Positions 35,023 to 43,951 of a stretch of 64,000 bases of DNA are shown here, piece after piece (position 1 is the first letter of the stretch; the number at the start of each line of letters is the position of its first letter). A model generated the notes under the pieces. It had not been told where the DNA came from and did no database searches. It saw only the letters and a program-made list of their open reading frames with translations. Both the position numbers and the translations under genes were made by a program. Source of the DNA: Sphingobacteriales bacterium (GTDB lineage Bacteria; Bacteroidota; Bacteroidia; Chitinophagales; JADIYW01); NCBI GenBank assembly GCA_016719635.1, contig JADJYT010000016.1:265598-329597 (forward strand). Reading direction: 5' to 3'.

Positions 35023-36099
35023 TTATAAAAACGGCAGTTTTACCACTTTGGCCTTCAGCAATTTTCCTCGTATGTCTATATAGATTTCCGAATCAACGGC
35101 GGCCAATGCGGATTTTACATAACCGAGCCCCACGCCATAACCCAGACTGGGCGATTGGGTGCCGGAGGTAACATGGCCTATTTCTTTTCCACCGGCATCT
35201 TTTATCAGGTAGTGGCCGCGCGGGATGCCGCGGTCAATCATGGTGAAGCCCACCAGTTTTTGCGGCAGGCCCGCTTCTTTCCGTTGCAGCAGAATATCCT
35301 TTGCAACAAAATCCTTGTTGAATTTGGTCACCCAACCCAACCCGGCTTCCAATGGAGAAGTGGTGTCATCTATATCATTTCCGTACAGGCAAAATCCTTT
35401 TTCCAGCCTTAAGGTATCCCGGGCGCCTAAGCCGATGGGTTGTAATCCAAAGGGTTTTCCTGCTTCCAGTATTTTATTCCACACCTCCACGGCATGATCT
35501 TTATGGAAATATAATTCAAACCCGCCGGCGCCGGTGTATCCCGTTGCGGAAATGATTACGTTGTCTACGCCGGCAAAACTTCCCCTTACAAACCGGTAAT
35601 AAGGAATGGATTTCAACGCCACAGACGTGAGGGATTGTAAAGCATCAGCTGCCTTTGGCCCCTGTATTGCGAGCAGCGCCACCCGGTCTGAAATATTGTG
35701 CATTTCCGCATTGTCGCTATTGTGCCGGTTAAACCAGGCCCAGTCTTTGTCGATATTTCCGGCATTGACCACACACATATAGTTGCCGTCATCGAGGTGA
35801 TAGACCAGCAGATCATCCACGATACCGCCCTGCTCATTCGGCAGATAGCCGTACATCGCCTGCCCGCGCTCTAATTTCGACACATCGTTGGAAACGATTT
35901 TCTGCAGCAGCGGCAGCGCTTTTTCTCCTTTCAGCACAAATTCGCCCATGTGCGATACGTCGAACATGCCAACGGCATTGCGCACACAATGGTGTTCATC
36001 CAAATCAGAAGAATAGCGTACCGGCATATAGAATCCGGCAAAGTCCACCATTTTTGCGCCTAAGGCAATATGGGTATCGGTGAGAGGGGTGGTTTTCAT
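35023..36099 (-). CDS. gcvT: Aminomethyltransferase, glycine cleavage T protein
   Basis: 358-residue T protein of the glycine cleavage system. It moves the aminomethyl group from the H protein to tetrahydrofolate, releasing ammonia. Diagnostic segments are MVDFAGFYMPVRY, GMFDVSHMGEF, VNAGNIDKDWAW, TGYTGAGGFELYF, GLGARDTLRLEKG and GNDIDDTTSPLEAGLGW. The folate-pocket Asp is in FDVSHM. The partner genes (gcvH, gcvP) are not in this window. Start ATG at 36099; the ceramidase-family gene follows. Confidence 0.96.
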   Translation of the reverse strand: MKTTPLTDTHIALGAKMVDFAGFYMPVRYSSDLDEHHCVRNAVGMFDVSHMGEFVLKGEKALPLLQKIVSNDVSKLERGQAMYGYLPNEQGGIVDDLLVYHLDDGNYMCVVNAGNIDKDWAWFNRHNSDNAEMHNISDRVALLAIQGPKAADALQSLTSVALKSIPYYRFVRGSFAGVDNVIISATGYTGAGGFELYFHKDHAVEVWNKILEAGKPFGLQPIGLGARDTLRLEKGFCLYGNDIDDTTSPLEAGLGWVTKFNKDFVAKDILLQRKEAGLPQKLVGFTMIDRGIPRGHYLIKDAGGKEIGHVTSGTQSPSLGYGVGLGYVKSALAAVDSEIYIDIRGKLLKAKVVKLPFL

Positions 36100-36206
36100 G
36101 GAAACAAAAGTACGAAAATTGCAACAGATGAAAGTAACTTTTGAAAAGCAGGCTAAAATATAAAAATGCCTAAGATTTTTAGCAACTATATCAAAAAAGA
36201 AATTTA

Positions 36207-36253
36207 CATCTTTAATTTTAAATTAGTAACTTTGAAATATAAATTCAAATAAA
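36207..36253 (+). promoter_or_regulatory. Promoter/leader conserved between the two esterase cassettes (copy 2)
   Basis: CATCTTTAATTTTAAATTAG then TAACTTTG (36227-36234, exact match to TAnnTTTG) and AAATATAAATTCAAATAAA precede the ATG. The stretch mirrors 13836-13883 upstream of the other copy. Confidence 0.65.
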
Positions 36254-37777
36254 ATGGAAAAAACACGAATCATAGGAAACAGCACAACCGTTTTCTTATC
36301 TCTGTTTTTTAGTATACTTATATTCAGTTGTACCAAAGAAGTTAGGTTAGATGAAACAACGGCATCAGCATCTGCTCATTTAAGGACAGCAGCGGATGGT
36401 ACAAAAAAAGAAGAGAGTGCCGATTTAAGTATGCTAACCTCTCCGTTAAGGGATATATTAAGATATAATCCTGAATACCTGAACACTATTTCCAGGTCGG
36501 CGGTTAGTATCAATGCGAGCGGTGGCGGCGGCGGAGAAGATTTTCATTGCTGTAACGGTATTTGTTTAACAGTACCCACCAACCCCGACCCGGGTACTTT
36601 TTATTATCCGTATGATGCTTTTGGGAATAAGGTAAATTACATAGGCCAATATGGTCCTGACGACAGACAGAAATATTATGTGTACCTGCCAAACAATGTA
36701 ACCGCCAATTCCCCGGTGGTAGTGATGATACCCGGTGGTGGTTGGTTTTCAGGGCAAGAGGTGAATGTTTTGGGATTTCCTTATAACTGGGGAGGCAGCT
36801 CAAGTGTTAGTATGGTTAAGGATTTATTGGATAATGGATATGTAGTGGTATCTATGGTTTATCGATTAGTACAATTGGGCAATAATCAATCAGAATTTAC
36901 AGCTAATCCTATTGGCTGGCAAAATCAGATTGACGACATTACACTTGCTGTTAATCATATAAGAGCTAATTTTTCAACTTGTTTATGGGGGAAAAGCTTA
37001 AATGCAAACATTATACACATACTTGGCGAGAGTGCCGGGGGGCATTTGGCATTAATGTATGCCTATACACATCCTAATCAAACATACATACACTCTGTCA
37101 TTTCAATGTATGCTCCAACAAACTTGCAAACTATGGATAACTGGATTAATATTATTCCTTATTCATTTACTTGTATAACCGGTAGTTATTCTACATATGA
37201 TATCCCATTAGAGTATAATTGTGATTGGCATTTTAGATTTAAAGGACACCATCTACCGTACTATTGGCCCGTAAATTATAACGAGTCAGGTGTAGATAAT
37301 AATGTGTATTTTAACAACTGTACTACAAATAATCTCGCAACTGTCTTTCCTGGATCAGACTATCATATATATCCAGGGCATAATTTATTTCAATCAGCAA
37401 GAAAAGATATTATAACCACACCATTAACAGATGCAACTCTTTTTCAATTTAGTCCAAGGTACACCACTAATGTTGGTGCATATCCTACATTTATTATGCA
37501 TGGGACAGAAGACAATATTGTGCCGTATGATAAAGGAACTGATGGAATGCAGTCTGCATTACAAACAGCTGGTGGTGTAAAATTTGAAGACAATTTGACT
37601 AGTACTTCAGCGATGCCTACAAGTTATATTATACCACACTTGATTAGGAAATATTGTCGTGCGGATCATGGATGGAAAGCTATAGACCCATACAACTCTA
37701 ATAACACTCAAGTATTAACTACTAATTTAAGAAATAGAATACGAATTGATGTTATTACTTGGCTAAACAATCACTGA
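36254..37777 (+). CDS. Lipoprotein esterase/carboxylesterase-like alpha/beta hydrolase (copy 2)
   Basis: 507-residue paralog of 12342-13835. Lipobox LIFSC (C26). The Gly-rich CC region GGGGEDFHCCNGIC and the start of the hydrolase domain (MIPGGGWFSGQ) match copy 1 almost exactly, with 10 differences over residues 51-179. Nucleophile Ser260 is in GESAGGH, the acid is probably in GTEDNIVPY and His in RADHGWKA. After about residue 180 the copies diverge sharply, and this one becomes visibly more AT-rich. It may have changed specificity. A second lipoprotein gene follows within 5 bases, as in copy 1. Confidence 0.85.
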   Translation: MEKTRIIGNSTTVFLSLFFSILIFSCTKEVRLDETTASASAHLRTAADGTKKEESADLSMLTSPLRDILRYNPEYLNTISRSAVSINASGGGGGEDFHCCNGICLTVPTNPDPGTFYYPYDAFGNKVNYIGQYGPDDRQKYYVYLPNNVTANSPVVVMIPGGGWFSGQEVNVLGFPYNWGGSSSVSMVKDLLDNGYVVVSMVYRLVQLGNNQSEFTANPIGWQNQIDDITLAVNHIRANFSTCLWGKSLNANIIHILGESAGGHLALMYAYTHPNQTYIHSVISMYAPTNLQTMDNWINIIPYSFTCITGSYSTYDIPLEYNCDWHFRFKGHHLPYYWPVNYNESGVDNNVYFNNCTTNNLATVFPGSDYHIYPGHNLFQSARKDIITTPLTDATLFQFSPRYTTNVGAYPTFIMHGTEDNIVPYDKGTDGMQSALQTAGGVKFEDNLTSTSAMPTSYIIPHLIRKYCRADHGWKAIDPYNSNNTQVLTTNLRNRIRIDVITWLNNH

Positions 37778-37782
37778 AAAAA

Positions 37783-38598
37783 ATGAGAATAATATATTTA
37801 ATGATTGCGGTAGTATTGCTGTCCTGCAAAAGAACAGATCAGAATATGAACATTCTGTCTGGAAAAATAAAAGCGCTGAAAGTAATCGACTCTGTTAGCA
37901 GCTTTGCGTATGAATATGAGTTTTATTATAATGATTCTACAGGCGAATTAATTAATGTAAAAAAGAATAACGCTCCGTATATTGATATCTATCCTGTTAA
38001 CGATACCACATTGGGTGTTAATAGGCTAAATGATACATCCGGAGTCGAACATTATGAAATAATATACAACCGCCAACGACAGGTTCAATCCATGAAGTGG
38101 GTATACGACTCTGCCTTCAAGATGGATAATTATTCCTTTATATACAACACGGATAAACCGGATACAATAAGGGAGTTAGGTATTCCTCCCTTAAAATTTG
38201 ATATTGTAAATTATGACTTTGCGTTTGAAAATAATAATTGTACTTCACTGGTCTCAAGCTATCAGAAAGCCTTTCTTAGCGGAACTATTCAGGAAACAAA
38301 AACGATAAGCTATACTTATTATGATTATGAAAACAACTATACAATCCCGCTTCAAACCATACTGCAAAATCCGGATGTATACATAACAACCCCAACAGAT
38401 GTACTGACTTTAGCCTATATAGCAAATTTAAGAGAACTTACGGTTGGTTATACGAATCGGAATTTAATTAAAGAAAGAGAAAGTATCTGGAAATACAATT
38501 ACTATTTTAATTCTAATGGCCTTGTCTCAAAGATAAATTGGTTTGATATTAACAACCCTTCCCTGTTAAACAAAGTTTATTTGCTGGAATATTATTAA
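37783..38598 (+). CDS. Lipoprotein of unknown function, second gene of duplicated esterase cassette (copy 2)
   Basis: 271 residues from the ATG at 37783 (a TTG eight codons upstream overlaps the esterase stop and is less likely). Lipobox VLLSC (C15). Mature part begins KRTDQNMNILSGKIKALKVI, matching the GKIK start of the copy 1 protein. Many short Tyr/Asn-rich strands follow; it ends in YLLEYY. It has diverged more from copy 1 than the esterase N-terminus has. Function unknown; the constant pairing with the esterase argues for a joint role. Confidence 0.75.
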   Translation: MRIIYLMIAVVLLSCKRTDQNMNILSGKIKALKVIDSVSSFAYEYEFYYNDSTGELINVKKNNAPYIDIYPVNDTTLGVNRLNDTSGVEHYEIIYNRQRQVQSMKWVYDSAFKMDNYSFIYNTDKPDTIRELGIPPLKFDIVNYDFAFENNNCTSLVSSYQKAFLSGTIQETKTISYTYYDYENNYTIPLQTILQNPDVYITTPTDVLTLAYIANLRELTVGYTNRNLIKERESIWKYNYYFNSNGLVSKINWFDINNPSLLNKVYLLEYY

Positions 38599-38772
38599 CT
38601 TATCGGCTCCTTCAGGGTTACTGTGAACCTCCTGCGTTCTGTTAGCATCGTGCAATATTCCGATAATTTACCTATTTAGATAAATCCGGAACTTTTAACG
38701 TAAAAAAACAGTTATACTCTTTCACAACCAGGTATATTTTTATAAATTGGATAAAATTAAAATGCGAACACC

Positions 38773-39849
38773 ATGGGACTTTGGGACAAACTAAAACACG
38801 AGTTCATTGATATCATCGAATGGACGGACGACACACAGGACACGATTGTATGGAAATTTCCCCGCTATCAAAACGAAATTAAAAACGGCGCACAACTCAC
38901 CGTCCGCGAATCACAGGTGGCGGTTTTTCTGGATGAAGGGAAACTGGCCGATGTTTTTCAGCCGGGCAGATATGAACTGACCACTGCCAATACACCCATC
39001 CTGGCCACTCTGCGCGGATGGAAATATGGTTTCAATTCTCCGTTTAAGGTGGACATTTACTATGTCAATACCAAACAGTTTACCGACCAGAAATGGGGTA
39101 CTAAAAACCCGATTACACTCAATGACCCGCGTTTCGGTATGATAGAAATCCGGGCGTTCGGGAACTTCTCCTTCCGCGTGACGGATGCCGGAAAATTCAT
39201 GAAAGAGATTGTGGGTACCGATGGAAACTTTACAACGGAAGGGATCTCCAATCAGCTGAGAGCACTGGTAGTGACTAAACTGACGGATGCCATTGCGGAA
39301 AGCAAATTGAAAATTGAGGAATATGCTTCCAACCTCGAAGAGCTTTCCAAATTCGGAACGGAAAAGTTATCCGATGATTTTGATGCGTATGGATTAAAGG
39401 TAACAACCCTGCTGGTAGAAAATATCTCGATGCCGGAAGAGGTGAAGAAGGAAATCTTTGAATTATCCCGTCTGGATAAGATTGATATGCAGAAACTGAC
39501 CCAGTGGAAAACCGCCCAAGGCATTGAAAAAGCCGCAGAAAGCGGAGGCATGGCGGGCGCTTTTGTGGGTGTCGGCATGGGAGGTATCTTACAGGGCGGT
39601 ATGGCAAACGCACAAAACGGTGGTGCCACACCACCACCGGTCATGCAGATTTTTGTGGCGGTGAACGGACAGCAGTCCGGACCGTTTGATGTGCCGCAAC
39701 TGACACAACTGGCACAGAACGGACAGCTGAAAGCGGATACGCTGGTATGGAAAGCGGGCATGGCAGCCTGGGCCGCAGCCTCTACGCTGCCGGAGTTGTC
39801 AGGAATCTTAAATTCGGTTCCGCCGCCGATTGCTCCACCGGCTCTATAA
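38773..39849 (+). CDS. SPFH (band 7) protein with C-terminal GYF_2 domain
   Basis: 358 residues. The N-terminal ~250 residues form an SPFH-type domain (VWKFPRYQNEIKNGAQLTV, EGISNQLRALVVTKL) without a transmembrane anchor, followed by a Gly-rich linker (GMAGAFVGVGMGG). The last ~55 residues are a GYF_2 domain: QIFVAVNGQQSGPF, VPQLTQLAQNG, TLVWKAGMAAWAAA. Members annotated as virion-core-like SPFH proteins have the same architecture and are thought to scaffold complexes at membranes or polyhydroxyalkanoate-like bodies; the exact role is not known. Single gene with a strong terminator after it. Confidence 0.88.
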   Translation: MGLWDKLKHEFIDIIEWTDDTQDTIVWKFPRYQNEIKNGAQLTVRESQVAVFLDEGKLADVFQPGRYELTTANTPILATLRGWKYGFNSPFKVDIYYVNTKQFTDQKWGTKNPITLNDPRFGMIEIRAFGNFSFRVTDAGKFMKEIVGTDGNFTTEGISNQLRALVVTKLTDAIAESKLKIEEYASNLEELSKFGTEKLSDDFDAYGLKVTTLLVENISMPEEVKKEIFELSRLDKIDMQKLTQWKTAQGIEKAAESGGMAGAFVGVGMGGILQGGMANAQNGGATPPPVMQIFVAVNGQQSGPFDVPQLTQLAQNGQLKADTLVWKAGMAAWAAASTLPELSGILNSVPPPIAPPAL

Positions 39850-39870
39850 TTGAACGAATGAATAAAAATT

Positions 39871-39903
39871 AAAAGCCCTGTTACAAATTGTAACAGGGTT
39901 TTT
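39871..39903. terminator. Bidirectional terminator between SPFH and DoxX genes
   Basis: CCCTGTTACA and TGTAACAGGG form a perfect 10-bp stem with a 3-base loop, flanked by AAAAG and TTTTT. Confidence 0.92.
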
Positions 39904-39925
39904 GAATATATCGTCTGAGTTAGAA

Positions 39926-40327
39926 TTATCTTCTTACAATCTTCAGGGCATATTTTCCCGGTCCTGTGAGAAACAGTGCCAGGAACACGACACCACTCTC
40001 CAGTGCGTGTGAATAGCCGTTGAATCCATCGCCGTTATTGTAATGTACAAGGCAGGCTATAAACATGGTGAAAACAAGCATAGCCAGTGCAGGCCGGAAT
40101 AAAAACCCCAACACGAGACAGAGCCCTCCGCCAAACTCCGCCAATGAGGCCATGAAACCCCAGAATACGGGAAAAAAATTTACACCAATATTGCTCATAG
40201 CACCACCAATCTTAACCCACATGTCCGGGCCTCCCATCACTTTGGGATAACCGTGCAGCATAAAAGCAATGCCGATTCCAAGGCGGATTATCAGCAATCC
40301 GTAATCTGTATTGTACTTGTTTAACAT
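39926..40327 (-). CDS. DoxX-family membrane protein
   Basis: 133 residues with four transmembrane helices. DYGLLIIRLGIGIAFMLHGYPK and FGGGLCLVLGFLFRPA are typical of DoxX/YphA proteins. Family members are linked to quinone-type or thiosulfate oxidation and redox stress, but most bacterial ones have no proven activity. It stands alone, convergent with the SPFH gene and divergent from the secreted-protein cluster that starts at 40504. Confidence 0.9.
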   Translation of the reverse strand: MLNKYNTDYGLLIIRLGIGIAFMLHGYPKVMGGPDMWVKIGGAMSNIGVNFFPVFWGFMASLAEFGGGLCLVLGFLFRPALAMLVFTMFIACLVHYNNGDGFNGYSHALESGVVFLALFLTGPGKYALKIVRR

Positions 40328-40385
40328 CTTGGTTTTGATTTATTTACTAAAGATACTTTTTTATTCGTATTCCCGGCTTTTCTCT

Positions 40386-40503
40386 ACCGGTGGTTTTCCC
40401 TGAATTATTTCTTTGGTGGTTTGGGCTGAAGATAAAGTTTCCCGTTTGGCGGAATTTTACATCATCAAACAAACACATTCATCACCACTAAAAAATAACC
40501 AAA
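40386..40503 (+). promoter_or_regulatory. Conserved leader L1 (first of three copies)
   Basis: About 118 bases upstream of the ATG. It opens with ACCGGTGGTTTTCCCTGAAT, has a second GGTGGTTT 26 bases after the first, then GGCTGAAGATAAA, a CCCGTTTG stretch, GGAATTTTACA and a purine-rich run to the start. Two near-identical copies lie at 42346 and 43844, each ending at an ATG. The direct repeat GGTGGTTT in all three suggests a regulator binding site. Confidence 0.7.
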
Positions 40504-40911
40504 ATGAAAACAGTAACCACCACCATCGCAGCCATCCTGTTCGCAGTAATGTCCATCACTTCTGCTTCGGCTAAAACCACCACCATGACCAAAGACCGGT
40601 TTGACCTGGTGTTCAAGGGTATCGACAACAGCATCGTAGGTACCTGGGAGAAGAACAAAGATGCCGCTTCCGGCACCGCTTCCGAGTTCTGTCAGTTCAA
40701 TGCCAATGGAACCTATGTTTCCTTTACACAGGCAAACGGCAAGATCATGGTAACGGGCAGAGGCAGCTGGATGGTGAAAAACGGACAAATCACCATTGTG
40801 AACGGCGGAGAGGTTTCTTCCGTCGCGGCATACAGCGCAACAGACAACCAGCTGGTTTTCGGGGAAGAAACTGGGTATTCCAAACCGACGGCAGCGTTTG
40901 CCAGCAGATAA
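40504..40911 (+). CDS. Small secreted lipocalin-like protein A
   Basis: 135 residues. Signal peptide MKTVTTTIAAILFAVMSITSASA. The mature part has the IVGTWEKNKD start, FCQFNANGTYVSF and GQITIVNGGEVSS of lipocalin-like beta-barrel proteins, which open with 'GTW' and a 'FxxDGT' strand pair. It ends shortly after LVFGEETGY. It is the first gene after leader L1 and is followed by two lipoproteins. A paralog with the same start (NSIVG/RAIVGNW) is at 42454. The ligand, if any, is unknown. Confidence 0.75.
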   Translation: MKTVTTTIAAILFAVMSITSASAKTTTMTKDRFDLVFKGIDNSIVGTWEKNKDAASGTASEFCQFNANGTYVSFTQANGKIMVTGRGSWMVKNGQITIVNGGEVSSVAAYSATDNQLVFGEETGYSKPTAAFASR

Positions 40912-40956
40912 GATCATTGCGGAAAATCATTCATCAACAATATAAAATCAAACAAA

Positions 40957-41781
40957 ATGAAAACAGTAAATCAAATCAGAAGCATGGCGGCTATAGCAGC
41001 AGTCATCTTCACAGCCACCCTGAGCGGATGCAAGAAAACAGAGGTCGCACCGGTGACACCGCCGCCTGTTAATAACACACCGCCACCCGTTGTGGTGCAG
41101 CCGTCAGTAAATACCAAACCACGGTTCATTACAACCACAGAAAATGGAAGCACCATAAAGTCCCAGGCTTATGAGTACGATTCTCAGGGCAGACTGATAC
41201 GGTTTTTTTCTAAGAATACCACATCCGTTGATACCGTTATTATAAACTTCAATGTAGTACTATTCAAGTCAGAGCGAAATTCCGGTGTCAGCATCCAAAA
41301 GCTGTTTTTAAACGGAGATAAGACAATGAAAAATCTGTTTACCTCTAACATCGAAGTACAATTTGAAAACAACCAAAATAAAATAAGCAGGTTAGCTCAA
41401 AGCGTCGATAACGGACCCTTTAATAATATTGCAGGGTTGGACTATACCAATAACAACCTGAGTTCCATTACCGCAGAAGCTGTATTGTCCTTTAATTACT
41501 ATAACGATCTGCCTTACCAAAAGGGCATTAACGAACCGCCTACAGCCTTCAAGCCTTTTCAGTATTATAAGGTATTGGAACAGGAAGGAGCTACAACCAG
41601 CGTATTATACAATAAACTGCTCAAACAATCCGTCCTTAATGCAGGAATCCGCCGGGAGCAGCATGATTATATCTATACATTCGATTCCGACAACCGGGTA
41701 ACGAAGATTTCAGAGACAATTACAATCACCATCGGCAGTTCTTCCACCCAAAAAATACATGAAAACATTATTGCTTATTAA
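40957..41781 (+). CDS. Lipoprotein with YD-like strands (cluster family, copy A)
   Basis: 274 residues. Lipobox TLSGC (C25) then KKTEVAP and a Pro/Val-rich linker. The body starts SQAYEYDSQGRLIRFFS and ends DYIYTFDSDNRVTKIS, which recalls single YD/RHS-type strand repeats found in Bacteroidota lipoproteins. PYQKGINEPP is shared with the paralogs at 42928 and 43952. It probably lies on the outer membrane. The gene is 45 bases after the lipocalin-like gene A and so in its operon. Confidence 0.78.
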   Translation: MKTVNQIRSMAAIAAVIFTATLSGCKKTEVAPVTPPPVNNTPPPVVVQPSVNTKPRFITTTENGSTIKSQAYEYDSQGRLIRFFSKNTTSVDTVIINFNVVLFKSERNSGVSIQKLFLNGDKTMKNLFTSNIEVQFENNQNKISRLAQSVDNGPFNNIAGLDYTNNNLSSITAEAVLSFNYYNDLPYQKGINEPPTAFKPFQYYKVLEQEGATTSVLYNKLLKQSVLNAGIRREQHDYIYTFDSDNRVTKISETITITIGSSSTQKIHENIIAY

Positions 41782-41819
41782 ACAACAAACAATATTCCAT
41801 CACTTCAAAATCTTCAGTC

Positions 41820-42287
41820 ATGAAAACACAAACAAACATACTCTGCATTGCTGATAACAGCTTAAAGAGTTTACAACAGAAGATCATTCGAACCACCCTT
41901 GGTATAATCCTGCTGATACTGATGCTTTTTATGCAGTCCTGCAAGAAGGAAAGCCTCTCCGGACCAGGTGGTGTTGATAGCAGGCTTACCGGCACCTGGC
42001 AAAACCAGGAAATACTGGGAAGCGGCGATGTCACACAAACCAGTGTGGCAGAAATAACGTTTAATGCTGACGGCTCCGGATTTGAAGAAACATTTAGCCT
42101 GGGCCCGTTCGGACAAACCCCGAGAGAAAGAAGTAACTTTTCCTGGACAGCCAGAGGCGGTAATGTCATTCGCCTGCAGTTCGAGAATGGCTCTGCAGAT
42201 TTTAAGGTTACCATTACCGACAGCGGCGATGGAATGGCCTTAACCTTTCCAAACGGCAATAGGGTAATATACTCAAGAATCGGATAG
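41820..42287 (+). CDS. Lipocalin-like lipoprotein
   Basis: 155 residues. A hydrophobic stretch (TLGIILLILMLFMQSC) ends in a lipobox at C41; the 40-residue lead-in is long, so a later non-ATG start is possible. The mature part has LTGTWQNQEIL, EITFNADGSGFEE, FSWTARGGNVIRLQF and FKVTITDSGDGMALTF, the strand pattern of lipocalin-like domains in Bacteroidota. Third gene of the L1 unit. A hairpin at 42306 follows. Confidence 0.75.
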   Translation: MKTQTNILCIADNSLKSLQQKIIRTTLGIILLILMLFMQSCKKESLSGPGGVDSRLTGTWQNQEILGSGDVTQTSVAEITFNADGSGFEETFSLGPFGQTPRERSNFSWTARGGNVIRLQFENGSADFKVTITDSGDGMALTFPNGNRVIYSRIG

Positions 42288-42305
42288 CTTAAAATGCCGT
42301 TCTTT

Positions 42306-42336
42306 ATATATAGCCGCCCCGGCGGTGGTTATATAT
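42306..42336. terminator. Hairpin between L1 and L2 units
   Basis: ATATATAGCCGCC pairs with GGTGGTTATATAT by eye as a 13-bp stem with two G-U pairs and a 5-base loop. There is no T-run, so it may be a weak terminator or a boundary/processing hairpin. Leader L2 begins 10 bases later. Confidence 0.5.
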
Positions 42337-42345
42337 CTTAAAGCT

Positions 42346-42453
42346 ACCGGTGGTTTTCCCTGAATATTTTCTTTGGTGGTATAAGCTGAAGATAAACGCC
42401 CCTGTTTGAACGAATTTTACACTATCAAATAACAAACACTAAAAATAAACAAA
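42346..42453 (+). promoter_or_regulatory. Conserved leader L2 (second of three copies)
   Basis: Begins ACCGGTGGTTTTCCCTGAAT, repeats GGTGGT after 26 bases, and continues with GCTGAAGATAAAC, CCCTGTTTGAACGAATTTTA and CAAATAACAAACAC to the ATG. It is close to L1 and closer still to L3 in the second half. Confidence 0.7.
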
Positions 42454-42909
42454 ATGAAATCGAAGATTCACGAACTCAAAAACTTAAAAACGAAGACAAT
42501 GAGTAAGATTGTCACAACAATCGCAATCCTGGTATTTATGACATTATCAACGGCATTCGGACAAACTAAAAAGATTGACAGGGCCATCGTTGGCAACTGG
42601 GCTCAGCAGGACATGATTGCCAGCAGCGGATACGGTGATTATGCCTCTTACACATCTGTGACCTATTACCAGTTTTCGGCAGACGGTACCGTTTGTGTGA
42701 CAGACGGAGGATCGGTAAGCAGCGGAAACGACTGGAGCTACAGCGGGAAAGGCGGAAACGCTAATTGCGGCAAATGGTATGTTCAAGACGGGTATATCTG
42801 CTTTGAGCAAAACGGTCAGCCATACGGATACATCAAATACACGCTCCACAACGGAAAGCTGGTGTTGGGTCAAAGTGGAAATTACAAATTCTTAGAACCG
42901 GCAAATTAA
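42454..42909 (+). CDS. Small secreted lipocalin-like protein B
   Basis: 151 residues from 42454; the signal peptide proper (MSKIVTTIAILVFMTLSTAFG) begins at an in-frame ATG at 42499, where it aligns with protein A. The ATG at 42454 is the one placed like the others relative to the leader, so either may be used. The mature part starts KKIDRAIVGNWAQQ, then YYQFSADGTVCV, a Gly/Ser-rich middle with NANCGKWYVQDGYICFEQNG, a Cys pair, and ends YKFLEPAN. It is a paralog of 40504. Function unknown. Confidence 0.75.
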   Translation: MKSKIHELKNLKTKTMSKIVTTIAILVFMTLSTAFGQTKKIDRAIVGNWAQQDMIASSGYGDYASYTSVTYYQFSADGTVCVTDGGSVSSGNDWSYSGKGGNANCGKWYVQDGYICFEQNGQPYGYIKYTLHNGKLVLGQSGNYKFLEPAN

Positions 42910-42927
42910 TCAAAAAAATTAATAATT

Positions 42928-43740
42928 ATGAAAACGAACAAAACAATCAGAAGTAGGGTAGCCATGATGGTTATCCTCTTCGCAGCAGCGGCAACAGGTT
43001 GCAAAAAAGAAAGTGAAATAACGCCCGGCAACGGCATAAACACCCCGCCGGTCAACCCGGTTGCGACAGCGGTATCTACCAAACCAAGAAGTATTATTAC
43101 TTCTGAAAACGGAACAGATTTACGAAAGCAGATTTACGAGTATGATGCTCAAGGCAAGCTGACAAAATATGAGTCAACCGGCACTTCATCAGATTCTGTA
43201 TTAGTGAATGGAAACAGCGTTACATTTAAAAGACCTGGTTCAAATAATGCCGTCCTGGTGCTTACTTTTAATCCTGACAAGACCTTCAAGGCATCATTTA
43301 CTGCTAACACACAGTTTGATTTCATAAACAACCAGTCAAAACTAAGCAGGATGACGCAGGCCAGCCCTAACAACATACCTGCAACAGATGCCGTATTTAA
43401 CTATACCAATAATAATATTGGCTCAATGGCCTCTGAAATCCGAGTTGAGTTGGATTACTTCGATAACCTGCCATACCAAAAGGGTATCAATGAAATACCA
43501 ATAGCGCTGAAACCGATAAAATATTATAAAATAATGGAACAGGAAAACGCCACATCGACGGTATTGTACAACAAAATGCTTAGAAGTGTAAGCCTGGTTT
43601 CCGGCAGCAGAAGAGAAACGCACGAGTATACATATGCGTTCGATGCAGATCGCCGGGTAACTCAAATAAATGAACTGATAACAAATTCAACCGCTACATC
43701 ATCTTCTCAAAGAATTTTAAAAAGCAGCGTTTCCTACTGA
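42928..43740 (+). CDS. Lipoprotein with YD-like strands (cluster family, copy B)
   Basis: 270-residue paralog of 40957. Lipobox AATGC (C25), KKESEITPG linker, then PRSIITSENG, RKQIYEYDAQGKLTKYE, YDNLPYQKGINEIP and EYTYAFDADRRVTQINE. It lies 18 bases after lipocalin-like protein B, so each lipocalin-like gene has a matching lipoprotein gene. A terminator follows at 43795. Confidence 0.78.
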   Translation: MKTNKTIRSRVAMMVILFAAAATGCKKESEITPGNGINTPPVNPVATAVSTKPRSIITSENGTDLRKQIYEYDAQGKLTKYESTGTSSDSVLVNGNSVTFKRPGSNNAVLVLTFNPDKTFKASFTANTQFDFINNQSKLSRMTQASPNNIPATDAVFNYTNNNIGSMASEIRVELDYFDNLPYQKGINEIPIALKPIKYYKIMEQENATSTVLYNKMLRSVSLVSGSRRETHEYTYAFDADRRVTQINELITNSTATSSSQRILKSSVSY

Positions 43741-43794
43741 TTCTTAAAACCCAAAAGAATAAAGAGATATTCGGTAAGTTTTTATTTGATGGGG

Positions 43795-43828
43795 TTCCGG
43801 AACTTTAATAGTTTCGGAACTTTTTTTT
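43795..43828 (+). terminator. Rho-independent terminator after copy B
   Basis: TTCCGGAACT pairs with AGTTTCGGAA (one G-U) around TTAAT, followed by C and eight T residues. Confidence 0.85.
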
Positions 43829-43843
43829 ATTTCTCAATCAGCA

Positions 43844-43951
43844 ACGGGTGGTTTTCCCTGGGTATTTTCTTTGGTGGTTTAGGCTAAAGATAAACACTCC
43901 CGTTTGAACGAATTTTACACTTTCAAATTACAAACACTATAAATATACAAA
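43844..43951 (+). promoter_or_regulatory. Conserved leader L3 (third of three copies)
   Basis: Begins ACGGGTGGTTTTCCCTGGGT, repeats GGTGGTTT after 26 bases, then GGCTAAAGATAAACACTCCC and GTTTGAACGAATTTTACAC to the ATG at 43952. Here it drives a frameshifted gene. Confidence 0.7.

Noticed and set aside
40386..43951. Leaders L1-L3 as riboswitches
   Set aside because: No known aptamer core or strong secondary structure is visible. They are better explained as a promoter/operator with a duplicated 5' UTR.
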